From the NCBI GenBank assembly GCA_947626775.1, contig CANQTL010000003.1, forward strand, positions 62,001 to 126,000: a DNA stretch of 64,000 nucleotides, in the 5' to 3' direction. Numbering within the stretch: the first letter of the stretch is position 1; each line of letters begins with the position of its first letter. Positions 1 through 8,694 of this stretch are shown in pieces. Source of the DNA: an uncultured Lachnospiraceae bacterium (GTDB lineage Bacteria; Bacillota; Clostridia; Lachnospirales; Lachnospiraceae). Under the pieces are notes generated by a model. It was given only the letters and a program-made list of their open reading frames with translations. It was not told the origin of the DNA and searched no databases. The translations under genes were made by a program, and so were the position numbers.

Positions 1-257
1 CGGTGCGCGGCGTGCGGAGCGAGGTGCTGCTCCACGCGCTGGAAGAGAGAGGCATCTATGTGTCTGCGGGAAGCGCCTGCTCCTCCAACAAACCGCAGAC
101 TTCGGCGACCCTGAAGGCCATCGGCGTGGAGCGGGAACTTCTGGATTCTACCATACGGTTCAGCTTTTCGGTCTTTACAACCGAGGAGGAGATCCGCTAT
201 ACTATACAGGCATTGTCCGAGATCGTTCCGATGCTCAGGCGGTACACCCGGAGATGA
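1..257 (+). CDS. Cysteine desulfurase, C-terminal part (cut by window start)
   Basis: This is the last ~84 residues of a PLP-dependent cysteine desulfurase (NifS/IscS class), which takes sulfur from cysteine as a persulfide and passes it to sulfur acceptors. The visible part contains the active-site loop SAGSACSSNKPQTS with the persulfide-forming Cys, followed by the usual C-terminal helix region ending in a TGA. The 5' end lies outside the window. The next gene, 28 bases on, is thiI, so the desulfurase is probably the dedicated sulfur donor for tRNA thiolation. That pairing is common in Bacillota; the specific role is inferred from context. Confidence 0.9.
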   Translation, partial: VRGVRSEVLLHALEERGIYVSAGSACSSNKPQTSATLKAIGVERELLDSTIRFSFSVFTTEEEIRYTIQALSEIVPMLRRYTRR

Positions 258-285
258 GTTTGCGAAAGGTACAGGTGCTGGAAGG

Positions 286-1464
<1,179 letters not shown>

Positions 1465-1480
1465 GGCTCATTGCTCGCGT

Positions 1481-1512
1481 AAAAAAACAGCCGCCGGGTG
1501 GCCGGCGGCTGT
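1481..1512 (-). terminator. Rho-independent terminator for the HPr-like gene
   Basis: A perfect 11-bp stem (1487-1497 with 1502-1512, loop GTGG) is followed, reading leftward, by seven T residues (1481-1487 on the complementary strand). It sits just after the stop of the leftward HPr-like gene. It may also slow rightward transcription out of thiI, although the + strand tail is poor in T. Confidence 0.85.
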
Positions 1513-1530
1513 GGTCTTGTGATACACTGC

Positions 1531-1761
1531 TCACATAATGTACGGTTTCAATGCCGCGATCACTTCGTCGGCGCCGTCTTCCGCGTGGATATTTAAGTCG
1601 ATAGGCTTGGATAGATCTAAGCTGAAGATGCCCATGATGGATTTTGCGTCGATCACGTATCTTCCGGAGACTAAATCGAAGTCATAGTCAAACTTGGTGA
1701 TATCATTTACAAAAGACTTAACCTTATCGATGGAATTTAAAGAGATCTGTACTGTTTTCAT
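1531..1761 (-). CDS. HPr-family protein lacking the phospho-acceptor histidine
   Basis: This 76-residue protein has the size and fold signature of the PTS phosphocarrier HPr, including an AKSIMGIFSLDL stretch that aligns with the HPr AKSVLSVLGACV region containing Ser46. The N-terminal GLHxRPA loop with the phospho-His is absent; around position 15 the sequence is KVKSFVND. It therefore cannot take phosphate from EI in the usual way. The start at 1761 is chosen because AAGGAGG lies 9 bases upstream and the conserved region begins here. It is monocistronic, with its own terminator. A canonical HPr with His15 is encoded at 40535. A regulatory or scaffold role is possible, but nothing in the sequence proves one. 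Confidence 0.8.
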   Translation of the reverse strand: MKTVQISLNSIDKVKSFVNDITKFDYDFDLVSGRYVIDAKSIMGIFSLDLSKPIDLNIHAEDGADEVIAALKPYIM

Positions 1762-1794
1762 TCCGGATCTACCTCCTTTGGTTTCATATCCTTC

Positions 1795-1830
1795 TGCTAT
1801 AATACTAAAGGCTGAACGCATAAAAGTCAA
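1795..1830. promoter_or_regulatory. Overlapping divergent promoters, HPr-like gene and mtaB
   Basis: On the + strand an extended -10 (TGCTATAAT, 1795-1803) lies 60 bases before mtaB. On the - strand TTGACT (complement of 1825-1830) is followed after 17 bp by TAGTAT (complement of 1802-1807), pointing at the HPr-like gene. The two -10 elements overlap, so polymerase binding in the two directions should be mutually exclusive. Confidence 0.5.
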
Positions 1831-1863
1831 TGATAAATCAATACAAAAAATGCGGGGATCATT

Positions 1864-3171
1864 ATGAAAAGTGTAGCATTACATAATCTGGGGTGCAAGG
1901 TCAACGCTTACGAGATGGACGTTATGCAGCAAAGACTGCGGGAAAAAGGCTATCAGATCGTGCCATTTGACGAACCGGCGGATATCTATATCGTCAATAC
2001 GTGTACTGTCACCAATATTGCGGACAGAAAGAGCAGGCAGATGCTTCACCGCGCGAGACGGCAGAACCCGGATGCGGTGGTCGTGGCGGTCGGCTGTTAC
2101 GTACAGGCCGGCGGGGAGGCCGTGCAGCAGGACGATGCGGTGGATATCGTCATCGGCAACAATCGCAAGAAGGATCTGGCGGACATTCTGGACGACTATT
2201 TCCGCAGCGGCGCGGGACGCAGGGAAGTCATCGATATCGGCCATACGGACGAGTACGAAGAGATGACGCTGACAGAGACGGCGGAGCACACCCGGGCTTA
2301 TATCAAGATTCAGGACGGCTGCAACCAGTTCTGTTCCTACTGTATCATCCCTTATGTGCGGGGCCGGGTCAGGAGTAGAGAGCAGGCGGATGTGCTGCGC
2401 GAGGTGCAGGGGATTGCGGAAGCGGGGTATCGGGAGATTGTGCTGACGGGCATACACATCAGCTCCTACGGCGTGGACAGGGGCGCTTCCGAGCTGTTGG
2501 AGCTGCTTTGGAAGCTGCATGGGATACAGGGACTGCAGAGGATCCGCCTGGGCTCTCTGGAGCCGCGCGTCGTCACTGAGGAGTTTGCCGCGCGCATCAG
2601 CGCGATGCCGAAGATCTGCCCGCATTTTCATCTGTCTCTGCAGAGCGGCAGCGATTCGGTGCTCAAGAGAATGAATAGACGCTACACGAGCGGGGAATAC
2701 TTTCGGACAACAGAGATTCTCAGGAAATATTATCCAGATGCGGCGCTCACCACGGACGTGATCGTGGGATTTCCGGGAGAGACCGAGGAGGAGTTTCGCA
2801 GGACGCAGGAGTTCGTGCGGCGGGTCAATTTTTATGAACTGCATATTTTCAGGTATTCCAGACGCAGAGGAACGCCGGCTGCGGCGATGGAGGGACAGCT
2901 TACGGAGGCGGAGAAAGGAAGGCGCAGCGCGATTCTGGCACAGGAGGAGCGCGAGATGTCCCTGGCCTATCGGACAGGCTGGGCCGGACGTGAAGCCGAG
3001 GTGCTCTTCGAGGAGGAGAAGGAGATCGGCGGGAAACGATACTGGGTCGGGCATACGCCGGAATACATCATGGCCGCCGTGCCTTCGGAAGGCGGTCGGG
3101 ATCTCAGGAACAGAATCGTCAGAGGAACGCTCGGCGGATTCCTGAAAGAGGACGTCATGATTTTAAAATGA
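1864..3171 (+). CDS. mtaB: tRNA t6A37 methylthiotransferase MtaB
   Basis: This radical SAM enzyme converts t6A37 of tRNA to ms2t6A. The 435-residue protein has the MTTase order: an N-terminal UPF0004 domain with cluster cysteines C11, C47 and C78 (GCKVN, NTCTVT, VGCYVQ), a radical SAM domain with CNQFCSYC (C153, C157, C160), and a C-terminal TRAM-like region. The NTCTVTNIADRKSRQ and IIPYVRGRVRSR stretches are typical of MtaB rather than MiaB or RimO. It starts about 100 bases from the divergent HPr-like gene and is followed by a new promoter, so it is likely monocistronic. Confidence 0.93.
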   Translation: MKSVALHNLGCKVNAYEMDVMQQRLREKGYQIVPFDEPADIYIVNTCTVTNIADRKSRQMLHRARRQNPDAVVVAVGCYVQAGGEAVQQDDAVDIVIGNNRKKDLADILDDYFRSGAGRREVIDIGHTDEYEEMTLTETAEHTRAYIKIQDGCNQFCSYCIIPYVRGRVRSREQADVLREVQGIAEAGYREIVLTGIHISSYGVDRGASELLELLWKLHGIQGLQRIRLGSLEPRVVTEEFAARISAMPKICPHFHLSLQSGSDSVLKRMNRRYTSGEYFRTTEILRKYYPDAALTTDVIVGFPGETEEEFRRTQEFVRRVNFYELHIFRYSRRRGTPAAAMEGQLTEAEKGRRSAILAQEEREMSLAYRTGWAGREAEVLFEEEKEIGGKRYWVGHTPEYIMAAVPSEGGRDLRNRIVRGTLGGFLKEDVMILK

Positions 3172-3172
3172 T

Positions 3173-3200
3173 TGAATTTTGCGTGTCGATGGGGTATTAT
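3173..3200 (+). promoter_or_regulatory. Promoter of the ireB-ruvX operon
   Basis: TTGAAT (3173-3178) and TATTAT (3195-3200) are separated by 16 bp and lie about 37 bases before ireB. This is a good sigma-A type match in the short gap after mtaB. Confidence 0.6.
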
Positions 3201-3236
3201 GGTAGTATCAAAATTGGCAACGGATAAGGGCGTGAG

Positions 3237-3500
3237 ATGATGCAGGATTTGGAGAACACACAATTTTTTACCGTAGAGAGCGAGCCTGAGACGGGCGTGA
3301 AGCTCGTGCTGTCCACGGTGTACGAGGCGCTGACGGAGAAGGGCTACAATCCGGTCAATCAGATTGTGGGTTATATCATGTCGGGAGATCCCACCTATAT
3401 CACCAGTCATAAGAACGCGCGCAGTCTGATCATGAAGGTCGAACGGGACGAGCTGGTGGAGGAGATGCTGGTGGAGTACATCAAGAATTCTCTGAAGTAG
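3237..3500 (+). CDS. ireB: IreB family regulatory phosphoprotein (UPF0297)
   Basis: This 87-residue protein contains the family signature TVYEALTEKGYNPVNQIVGYIMSGDPTYI followed by a helix ending EYIKNSLK (signature split here: KGYNPVNQIVGYIMSGDP is the core). In Enterococcus IreB is a phosphorylation target of the PASTA kinase IreK and restrains cephalosporin resistance. Two adjacent ATG codons (3237, 3240) are possible starts. It is first in the conserved ireB-ruvX-DUF1292 cluster (yrzL-yrrK-yrzB in B. subtilis). Confidence 0.93.
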   Translation: MMQDLENTQFFTVESEPETGVKLVLSTVYEALTEKGYNPVNQIVGYIMSGDPTYITSHKNARSLIMKVERDELVEEMLVEYIKNSLK

Positions 3501-3518
3501 AAGACGGCGGAAGAACAT

Positions 3519-3953
3519 ATGAGGATCATGGGACTGGATTTCGGCTCGAAGACGGTCGGCGTGGCGGTCAGCGATCCGCTGCTCATCACGGCGCAGGGGA
3601 TTGAGATCATCAGAAGGAAAGAAGAGAATAAGCTGCGGCGGACCCTGGCGAGGATCGAAGAGCTGATCGAAGAGTACGAGGTGACGCAGATTGTGCTCGG
3701 GCTGCCTAAGAACATGAACGGCACGATCGGCGAAAGGGCGCAGATTACGCTGGAGTTCCGGGAGAAACTGGAGCGGAGGACGGGACTTCCAGTGGCCATG
3801 TGGGACGAGCGGCTCACCACGGTGGCGGCGGATCAGGCGATGATGGAGGCTGGAATACGGCGGGAGCACCGCGGGGAATACGTGGACAGGATTGCGGCGG
3901 TGCTGATTCTGCAGGGATATCTGGATCACCGCGCAAACAAGGAGACGGAATAA
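3519..3953 (+). CDS. ruvX: Holliday junction resolvase-like RuvX/YqgF
   Basis: This 144-residue RNase H-fold nuclease is essential in many bacteria and implicated in 16S rRNA 5' end maturation and possibly junction resolution. It begins [19 protein letters not shown] with the first catalytic Asp at residue 7, continues with [10 protein letters not shown] and WDERLTT, and ends with an Asp in [15 protein letters not shown]. Length and motif spacing are normal. It lies 18 bases after ireB, and its stop codon TAA directly abuts the GTG start of the next gene, indicating tight operon structure. Confidence 0.95.
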   Translation: MRIMGLDFGSKTVGVAVSDPLLITAQGIEIIRRKEENKLRRTLARIEELIEEYEVTQIVLGLPKNMNGTIGERAQITLEFREKLERRTGLPVAMWDERLTTVAADQAMMEAGIRREHRGEYVDRIAAVLILQGYLDHRANKETE

Positions 3954-4208
3954 GTGGATAAGATCGTTTTTACACCGGAGGGCGGGGAACCGATCCGGTT
4001 CTATGTGTTGGAGCAGACCCGGCTGGGCGGCGCCGACTATATCCTGGTGACGGACGCCGAGGACGGGGACGGGGAGGCGCTGATTCTGCGCGATACCTCC
4101 GCGCCGGAAGAGGGCGAAGCGGTGTATGAGATCGTGGAGGACGACGAGGAACTGCATGCGGTAGCGGCTGTATTCGATAACATGCTGGACGACATTGAAC
4201 TGACGTGA
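3954..4208 (+). CDS. DUF1292 family protein
   Basis: This small acidic protein of 84 residues (YrzB family) starts with GTG immediately after the ruvX stop. It contains the family core of alternating hydrophobic strands (FYVLEQTRLGGADYILVTD) and an acidic C-terminus. The ireB-ruvX-DUF1292 order is conserved across Bacillota. No biochemical function is established for the family. The zero-base spacing implies translational coupling to ruvX. Confidence 0.85.
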   Translation: MDKIVFTPEGGEPIRFYVLEQTRLGGADYILVTDAEDGDGEALILRDTSAPEEGEAVYEIVEDDEELHAVAAVFDNMLDDIELT

Positions 4209-4234
4209 TTATGATTTGTATGGAGGTTTTTTGA

Positions 4235-5911
4235 TTGAGAAGAAGTGAACATGGAAAATCTGCTCCCCGGCTGAAAGTGATCCCTTTGGGCGGCTTGGAG
4301 CAGATCGGGCTTAATATTACTGCCTTTGAATACGGGGACAGTATTATCGTGGTAGACTGTGGTCTGTCGTTTCCGGAGGATGAGATGCTGGGGATCGATC
4401 TGGTCATTCCGGATATCACGTATCTGAAGGAACATGCGGATAAGGTGAAGGGTTTCGTCATCACCCACGGGCACGAGGACCACATCGGCGCGCTGCCGTA
4501 TGTGCTGAAGGAGCTGAATGTGCCCGTCTATGCGACGCGTCTGACGATGGGGATCATCGAGAACAAGCTGAGCGAGCATGAGCTGCTCGGCGTGACCGAG
4601 AGGCGCGTTGTCAGCTTCGGCGAGAGCATTACGCTCGGGCAGTTTAAAATTGAATTTATCAGGACGAATCACAGTATTGTGGACGCGGCGGCGCTGGCGA
4701 TTTATTCTCCGGCGGGAGTCGTCATACACACGGGGGACTTCAAGGTGGACTATACGCCGGTGTTCGGCGACGCCATTGATCTGCAGCGTTTTGCGGAGCT
4801 GGGGCGCAAGGGCGTTCTGGCGCTGATGTGTGATTCCACCAACGCGGAGCGGCTGGGATTCACAGCCTCCGAGAAGACGGTGGGCAGGACCTTTGACAGC
4901 CTCTTCGCGGAACATAAAGATACGAGGATTATCATTGCCACTTTTGCGTCGAATGTGGACCGCGTGCAGCAGATTATCAATTCGGCGTACAAGTTCGGAC
5001 GCAAGGTTGTGGTGGAAGGCAGGAGTATGGTCAATATCATCGAGACTGCCGCCGCTCTGGAATGTCTGCATATTCCCAAGAACACGCTGATTGACATAGA
5101 ACAGCTCAAGGATTATCCCAATGATAAGACCGTGATCATCACCACCGGCAGCCAGGGGGAGAGCATGGCGGCTCTGAGCCGTATGGCGAGCAGTACCCAC
5201 AAGAAGATCTCCATTCTTCCGGGGGATACCGTGATCTTTTCCTCACACCCGATACCGGGCAACGAGAAGGCTGTCACCAACGTCATCAACGAGCTGCAGA
5301 TGAAGGGGGCGGACGTGATCTTCCAGGACGTTCACGTGTCCGGACACGCGTGCCAGGAGGAGATCAAGCTGATCTACAGTCTGGTGAAGCCTACCTACGC
5401 GATCCCGATTCACGGCGAATACAAGCACCGGAAGGCGCAGGCGAAGATCGCGGAAGAGCTCGGCATCCCTAAGGAGCGTATCTTTATGCTGCAGTCCGGC
5501 GACGTGCTGGAGATGAGCCGCAAGAAAGCGGAAGTGACAGGCAAGGTGCCTGTGGGCGCGATCTTGGTGGACGGTCTCGGCGTCGGCGACGTGGGCAACG
5601 TGGTGCTGCGCGACAGACAGCATCTTGCGGAGGACGGCATCATGATCGTGGTTCTGGCGCTGGATTCCTACAGCGATCAGCTGGTGTCGGGACCCGATAT
5701 CGTCTCGAGAGGTTTCGTCTATGTCAGGGAATCCGACGAGCTTCTGGATGAGGCCAGGCTTCTGGTCAACGAGGCCATACAATCCTGCCTGGACAAGGGG
5801 CAGTCCGACTGGGGCAAGCTGAAGGCCACGATCAAGGATGTCCTGAGCGAGTTTGTCTGGAAAAAGACGAAGAGGCGTCCCATGATACTGCCGATTATCA
5901 TGGAAGTATAG
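4235..5911 (+). CDS. rnj: Ribonuclease J
   Basis: This is a metallo-beta-lactamase/beta-CASP RNase that performs 5'-3' exonucleolytic and endonucleolytic mRNA decay and rRNA maturation. The 558-residue protein carries the zinc-binding motif HGHEDH at residues 78-83, the later HTGDFKVD motif, a beta-CASP domain and the C-terminal RNase J domain. Translation starts at TTG 4235, 8 bases after TGGAGGT, because no ATG lies nearby in frame. It follows DUF1292 by 26 bases and is probably in the same transcription unit. The - strand open frames over it are shadows. Confidence 0.95.
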   Translation: MRRSEHGKSAPRLKVIPLGGLEQIGLNITAFEYGDSIIVVDCGLSFPEDEMLGIDLVIPDITYLKEHADKVKGFVITHGHEDHIGALPYVLKELNVPVYATRLTMGIIENKLSEHELLGVTERRVVSFGESITLGQFKIEFIRTNHSIVDAAALAIYSPAGVVIHTGDFKVDYTPVFGDAIDLQRFAELGRKGVLALMCDSTNAERLGFTASEKTVGRTFDSLFAEHKDTRIIIATFASNVDRVQQIINSAYKFGRKVVVEGRSMVNIIETAAALECLHIPKNTLIDIEQLKDYPNDKTVIITTGSQGESMAALSRMASSTHKKISILPGDTVIFSSHPIPGNEKAVTNVINELQMKGADVIFQDVHVSGHACQEEIKLIYSLVKPTYAIPIHGEYKHRKAQAKIAEELGIPKERIFMLQSGDVLEMSRKKAEVTGKVPVGAILVDGLGVGDVGNVVLRDRQHLAEDGIMIVVLALDSYSDQLVSGPDIVSRGFVYVRESDELLDEARLLVNEAIQSCLDKGQSDWGKLKATIKDVLSEFVWKKTKRRPMILPIIMEV

Positions 5912-5989
5912 CCGGAAGATTATAATACACAGGGACAAGCTGCGATCCGGATAGGATCCGATATGATATACCGAAGGAGGAACGGCGCA

Positions 5990-6322
5990 ATGTCAGATGC
6001 ACAGATCGAGGAGGCGACCAAAAAGTTCGCCGCCTATATTCAGGAGTCCGATACTTATAAGGAATATTATCGTCAGCGCGAGAAGCTGAAGCGGCAGCCG
6101 GAGCTGTATGAGAAAGTAAACGAGTACCGGCAGAGGAATTTTGATCTGCAGAATGAGACGGACAGCGAGGATCTGTTCGACAGGATGGAGGCTTTTGAGA
6201 GAGAGTACGCGAAGTTCCGCGAGAATCCTCTGGTGGAAGATTTCCTGCGGGCGGAGCTGGCTTTCTGCAGACTGATGCAGGAGATCAACGTATTGCTTAC
6301 GGCAGAGATCGACTTTGAATAA
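5990..6322 (+). CDS. YlbF/YmcA family protein
   Basis: This is a helical protein of 110 residues. In B. subtilis the YlbF-YmcA-YaaT complex controls RNase Y-dependent mRNA maturation, competence and biofilm formation. The stretch YKEYYRQREKLKRQPELYEK and the following amphipathic helices match the family. The start at 5990 is preferred to upstream codons because AAGGAGG lies 9 bases before it. Its position directly downstream of RNase J fits a role in RNA metabolism, but which of the paralogues it corresponds to cannot be told from sequence alone. Confidence 0.8.
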   Translation: MSDAQIEEATKKFAAYIQESDTYKEYYRQREKLKRQPELYEKVNEYRQRNFDLQNETDSEDLFDRMEAFEREYAKFRENPLVEDFLRAELAFCRLMQEINVLLTAEIDFE

Positions 6323-6342
6323 CGGTCGGATCGGAGAAAACT

Positions 6343-6732
6343 ATGCGTTTAAAAGATATTGTTGGGGCGACGGCGCAGTTTATCATTAAAGTGGCCCTGT
6401 TTGCGTTTCTTATCATGTATATCGTCAAGGCGGCGACGGCGGCTTATGATTACGGGTACCGCGTGTTTACGGAACCGGCGATGGCTTTCGGCGACGGCAG
6501 GATCATCAGCGTCTCCGTGGCCCAGGACGCCTCGGCGCTGGACGTGGGGAAGATGCTTCAGGAGAAGGGACTGATCCGTGACGGCAGGCTCTTTATGATC
6601 CAGGAGTTTCTGTCGGAACAGCACGGCAAAATACAGCCGGGGATCTATGACCTGAATACGAATATGACCGCACAGCAGATTCTGGAAGTGATCGCGCCGG
6701 AGGAGACGGATGAGGAGGAGACGCAGGAGTAG
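6343..6732 (+). CDS. MltG-like membrane protein without the transglycosylase domain
   Basis: This 129-residue protein has one N-terminal membrane helix (about residues 12-32, FIIKVALFAFLIMYIV) and then a LysM-like subdomain resembling the N-terminal part of MltG/YceG: ALDVGKMLQEKGLIRDGRLF, then KIQPGIYDLNTNMTAQQILEVI. The catalytic YceG domain that should follow, about 200 residues, is missing; the protein ends in a short acidic tail. In B. subtilis this position, just before yrrM, is held by full-length mltG (yrrL). It may bind peptidoglycan or modulate the septal machinery. No frameshifted remnant of the catalytic domain follows, so this looks like a stable short form. Confidence 0.65.
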   Translation: MRLKDIVGATAQFIIKVALFAFLIMYIVKAATAAYDYGYRVFTEPAMAFGDGRIISVSVAQDASALDVGKMLQEKGLIRDGRLFMIQEFLSEQHGKIQPGIYDLNTNMTAQQILEVIAPEETDEEETQE

Positions 6733-6750
6733 GCGGGAAGGACGCAGCTG

Positions 6751-7428
6751 ATGATAACGGACGAGCGCATGAGCGCGTTTATTGATTCTCTGGACACCGG
6801 CAATACGCCGTTTCTGAATATCATAGAGAGCGAAGCGAAGCGGGACGGCATACCGATCATCCGCGCGCAGACGCAGAGTCTGCTCAGGCTGTTTCTCGCT
6901 CTCGTCAGGCCGGAAGCCATTCTGGAGGTGGGCTGCGCCACCGGTTTCTCAGCGCTGCTGATGAGCGAGTATGCGCCGGAGGACTGCCATATCACAACCA
7001 TTGAGAAATATGAAAAGAGAATTCCTGTCGCCAGAGAGAATTTCAGAAGGGCGGGCAGGGAAGATAAGATCACGCTTTTGGAAGGAGACGCCGCGGAGAT
7101 TCTGCGGCAGCTGGACGGCTCATATGACATGATCTTCATGGACGCGGCGAAAGGGCAGTATATTCATTTCCTGCCGGATGTGCGCAGGCTTCTCGCCCCG
7201 GGCGGAATCCTGGTGTCGGACAATGTGCTGCAGGACGGGGACATTCTGGAATCCCGCTTTGCCGTGACCAGAAGAAACCGAACCATACACAGCCGTATGC
7301 GGGAGTACCTGTATGAGCTGAAGCACGATCCCGAACTGGAGACGGTGATCCTGCCGGTGGGCGACGGCGTGACGGTAAGCGTGAAAAAGGACGGAAAGAG
7401 AGTTCCTGACGACAAGTATGAAGAGTAG
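6751..7428 (+). CDS. trmR: tRNA 5-hydroxyuridine methyltransferase TrmR
   Basis: This SAM-dependent O-methyltransferase of the class I, cation-dependent type has 225 residues. The SAM site ILEVGCATGFSALLMSEYAP is near residues 56-75, and YDMIFMDAAKGQY carries the metal-binding Asp. The B. subtilis homologue YrrM (TrmR) methylates 5-hydroxyuridine at position 34 of tRNA to 5-methoxyuridine. The neighbour trhP, which overlaps its 3' end by 11 bases, makes the hydroxyl group, so the two steps of wobble-uridine modification are encoded together. Confidence 0.88.
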   Translation: MITDERMSAFIDSLDTGNTPFLNIIESEAKRDGIPIIRAQTQSLLRLFLALVRPEAILEVGCATGFSALLMSEYAPEDCHITTIEKYEKRIPVARENFRRAGREDKITLLEGDAAEILRQLDGSYDMIFMDAAKGQYIHFLPDVRRLLAPGGILVSDNVLQDGDILESRFAVTRRNRTIHSRMREYLYELKHDPELETVILPVGDGVTVSVKKDGKRVPDDKYEE

Positions 7429-8659
7429 GAAGAAACCGGAGCTGCTCGTCCCGGCGGGCAGTCTGGAGGTGCTTGAGACCGCCGTGATGTTTGGGGCGGA
7501 CGCGGTCTATATCGGCGGCGAGGCGTACGGGCTTCGCGCCAAGGCCAAAAATTTTACGATGGAAGAGATGGCGCGGGGAATTGCCTTCGCGCATGCGCAC
7601 GGCGTGCGCGTGCATGTGACGGCGAACATTCTCGCGCATAACTGTGATCTGGAGGGCGCCGAGGCTTATTTTCACGAGCTGAGAGAACTGGAGCCGGACG
7701 CGCTCATCATTGCTGACCCCGGCATGTTCATGCTGGCACGGGAGATCTGTCCCGGAATCGATATACACATTTCCACGCAGGCGAACAATACCAATTATAA
7801 AACCTGTCTGTTCTGGTATGAGCAGGGTGCGAAGCGGGTCGTCTCCGCCCGGGAACTGTCCCTGGAAGAGATCCGAGAGATCAGACGGCGCATTCCGGAG
7901 GATCTGGAGATCGAAAGCTTCGTGCACGGGGCTATGTGCATCTCCTATTCCGGGCGATGTCTGCTCAGCAATTATTTCACCGGGCGGGACGCCAACCGGG
8001 GCGCATGCACGCATCCCTGCCGCTGGAAGTACGCGGTTGTGGAGGAGACGAGACCGGGCCGGTATCTGCCCGTCTATGAGAACGAGAGGGGCACTTATCT
8101 CTTTAATTCGGGCGATCTGTGCATGATCGGGCACATTCCGGAGCTGATCGATGCGGGGATCGACAGTTTCAAGATCGAAGGGCGCATGAAGACGGCGCTC
8201 TATGTGGCGACGGTGGCGCGCACTTACAGGCAGGCCATCGACGATTGTCTGGAATCGGGGGAGAAGTACCGCGCCCATGTGGACCGGTATCTGGCTCAGA
8301 TCGGGAAGTGTACGCACCGTCCGTTTACCACGGGTTTCTATTTTGGCCGGCCCGATGAGAGCGCCCAGATCTATGACAACAGTACCTATGTGAACGAGGC
8401 CGTCTATCTGGGGACGGTCGGAGAGATCGTGGCCAGGGACGGCGGGATGTGCGCCCGCATTGAGCAGCGCAACAAGTTCTGCGTGGGCGATAAGATCGAG
8501 ATCATGAAACCGGGAGGAGAGAACATATCCGCGACGGTTCTTGCCATGTACGACGGGCAGGGGCGGCCCATACAGTCCTGCCCTCACGCGAAGCAGATCA
8601 TAGACGTGCGGCTCTCCGCAGAGCCGGAGACGTATGACATCCTGCGGACGGCGGAATAA
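7418..8659 (+). CDS. trhP: U32 family tRNA hydroxylation protein TrhP
   Basis: This protein of 413 residues carries the peptidase U32 signature. It begins ELLVPAGSLEVLETAVMFGADAVYIGG and has ESFVHGAMCISYSGRC and a conserved cysteine pair (RGACTHPCRW), then a C-terminal beta-barrel domain. TrhP homologues use prephenate-derived chemistry to form 5-hydroxyuridine at the tRNA wobble position. The start ATG at 7418 lies inside trmR, giving translational coupling. B. subtilis has two such genes (yrrN, yrrO) at this locus; here there is one. The older annotation collagenase/peptidase is probably wrong for this subgroup. Confidence 0.85.
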   Translation: MKSRKKPELLVPAGSLEVLETAVMFGADAVYIGGEAYGLRAKAKNFTMEEMARGIAFAHAHGVRVHVTANILAHNCDLEGAEAYFHELRELEPDALIIADPGMFMLAREICPGIDIHISTQANNTNYKTCLFWYEQGAKRVVSARELSLEEIREIRRRIPEDLEIESFVHGAMCISYSGRCLLSNYFTGRDANRGACTHPCRWKYAVVEETRPGRYLPVYENERGTYLFNSGDLCMIGHIPELIDAGIDSFKIEGRMKTALYVATVARTYRQAIDDCLESGEKYRAHVDRYLAQIGKCTHRPFTTGFYFGRPDESAQIYDNSTYVNEAVYLGTVGEIVARDGGMCARIEQRNKFCVGDKIEIMKPGGENISATVLAMYDGQGRPIQSCPHAKQIIDVRLSAEPETYDILRTAE

Positions 8660-8694
8660 CAGCCTGCACGGCGGTTTTGTTTTGGAGAAAAACT

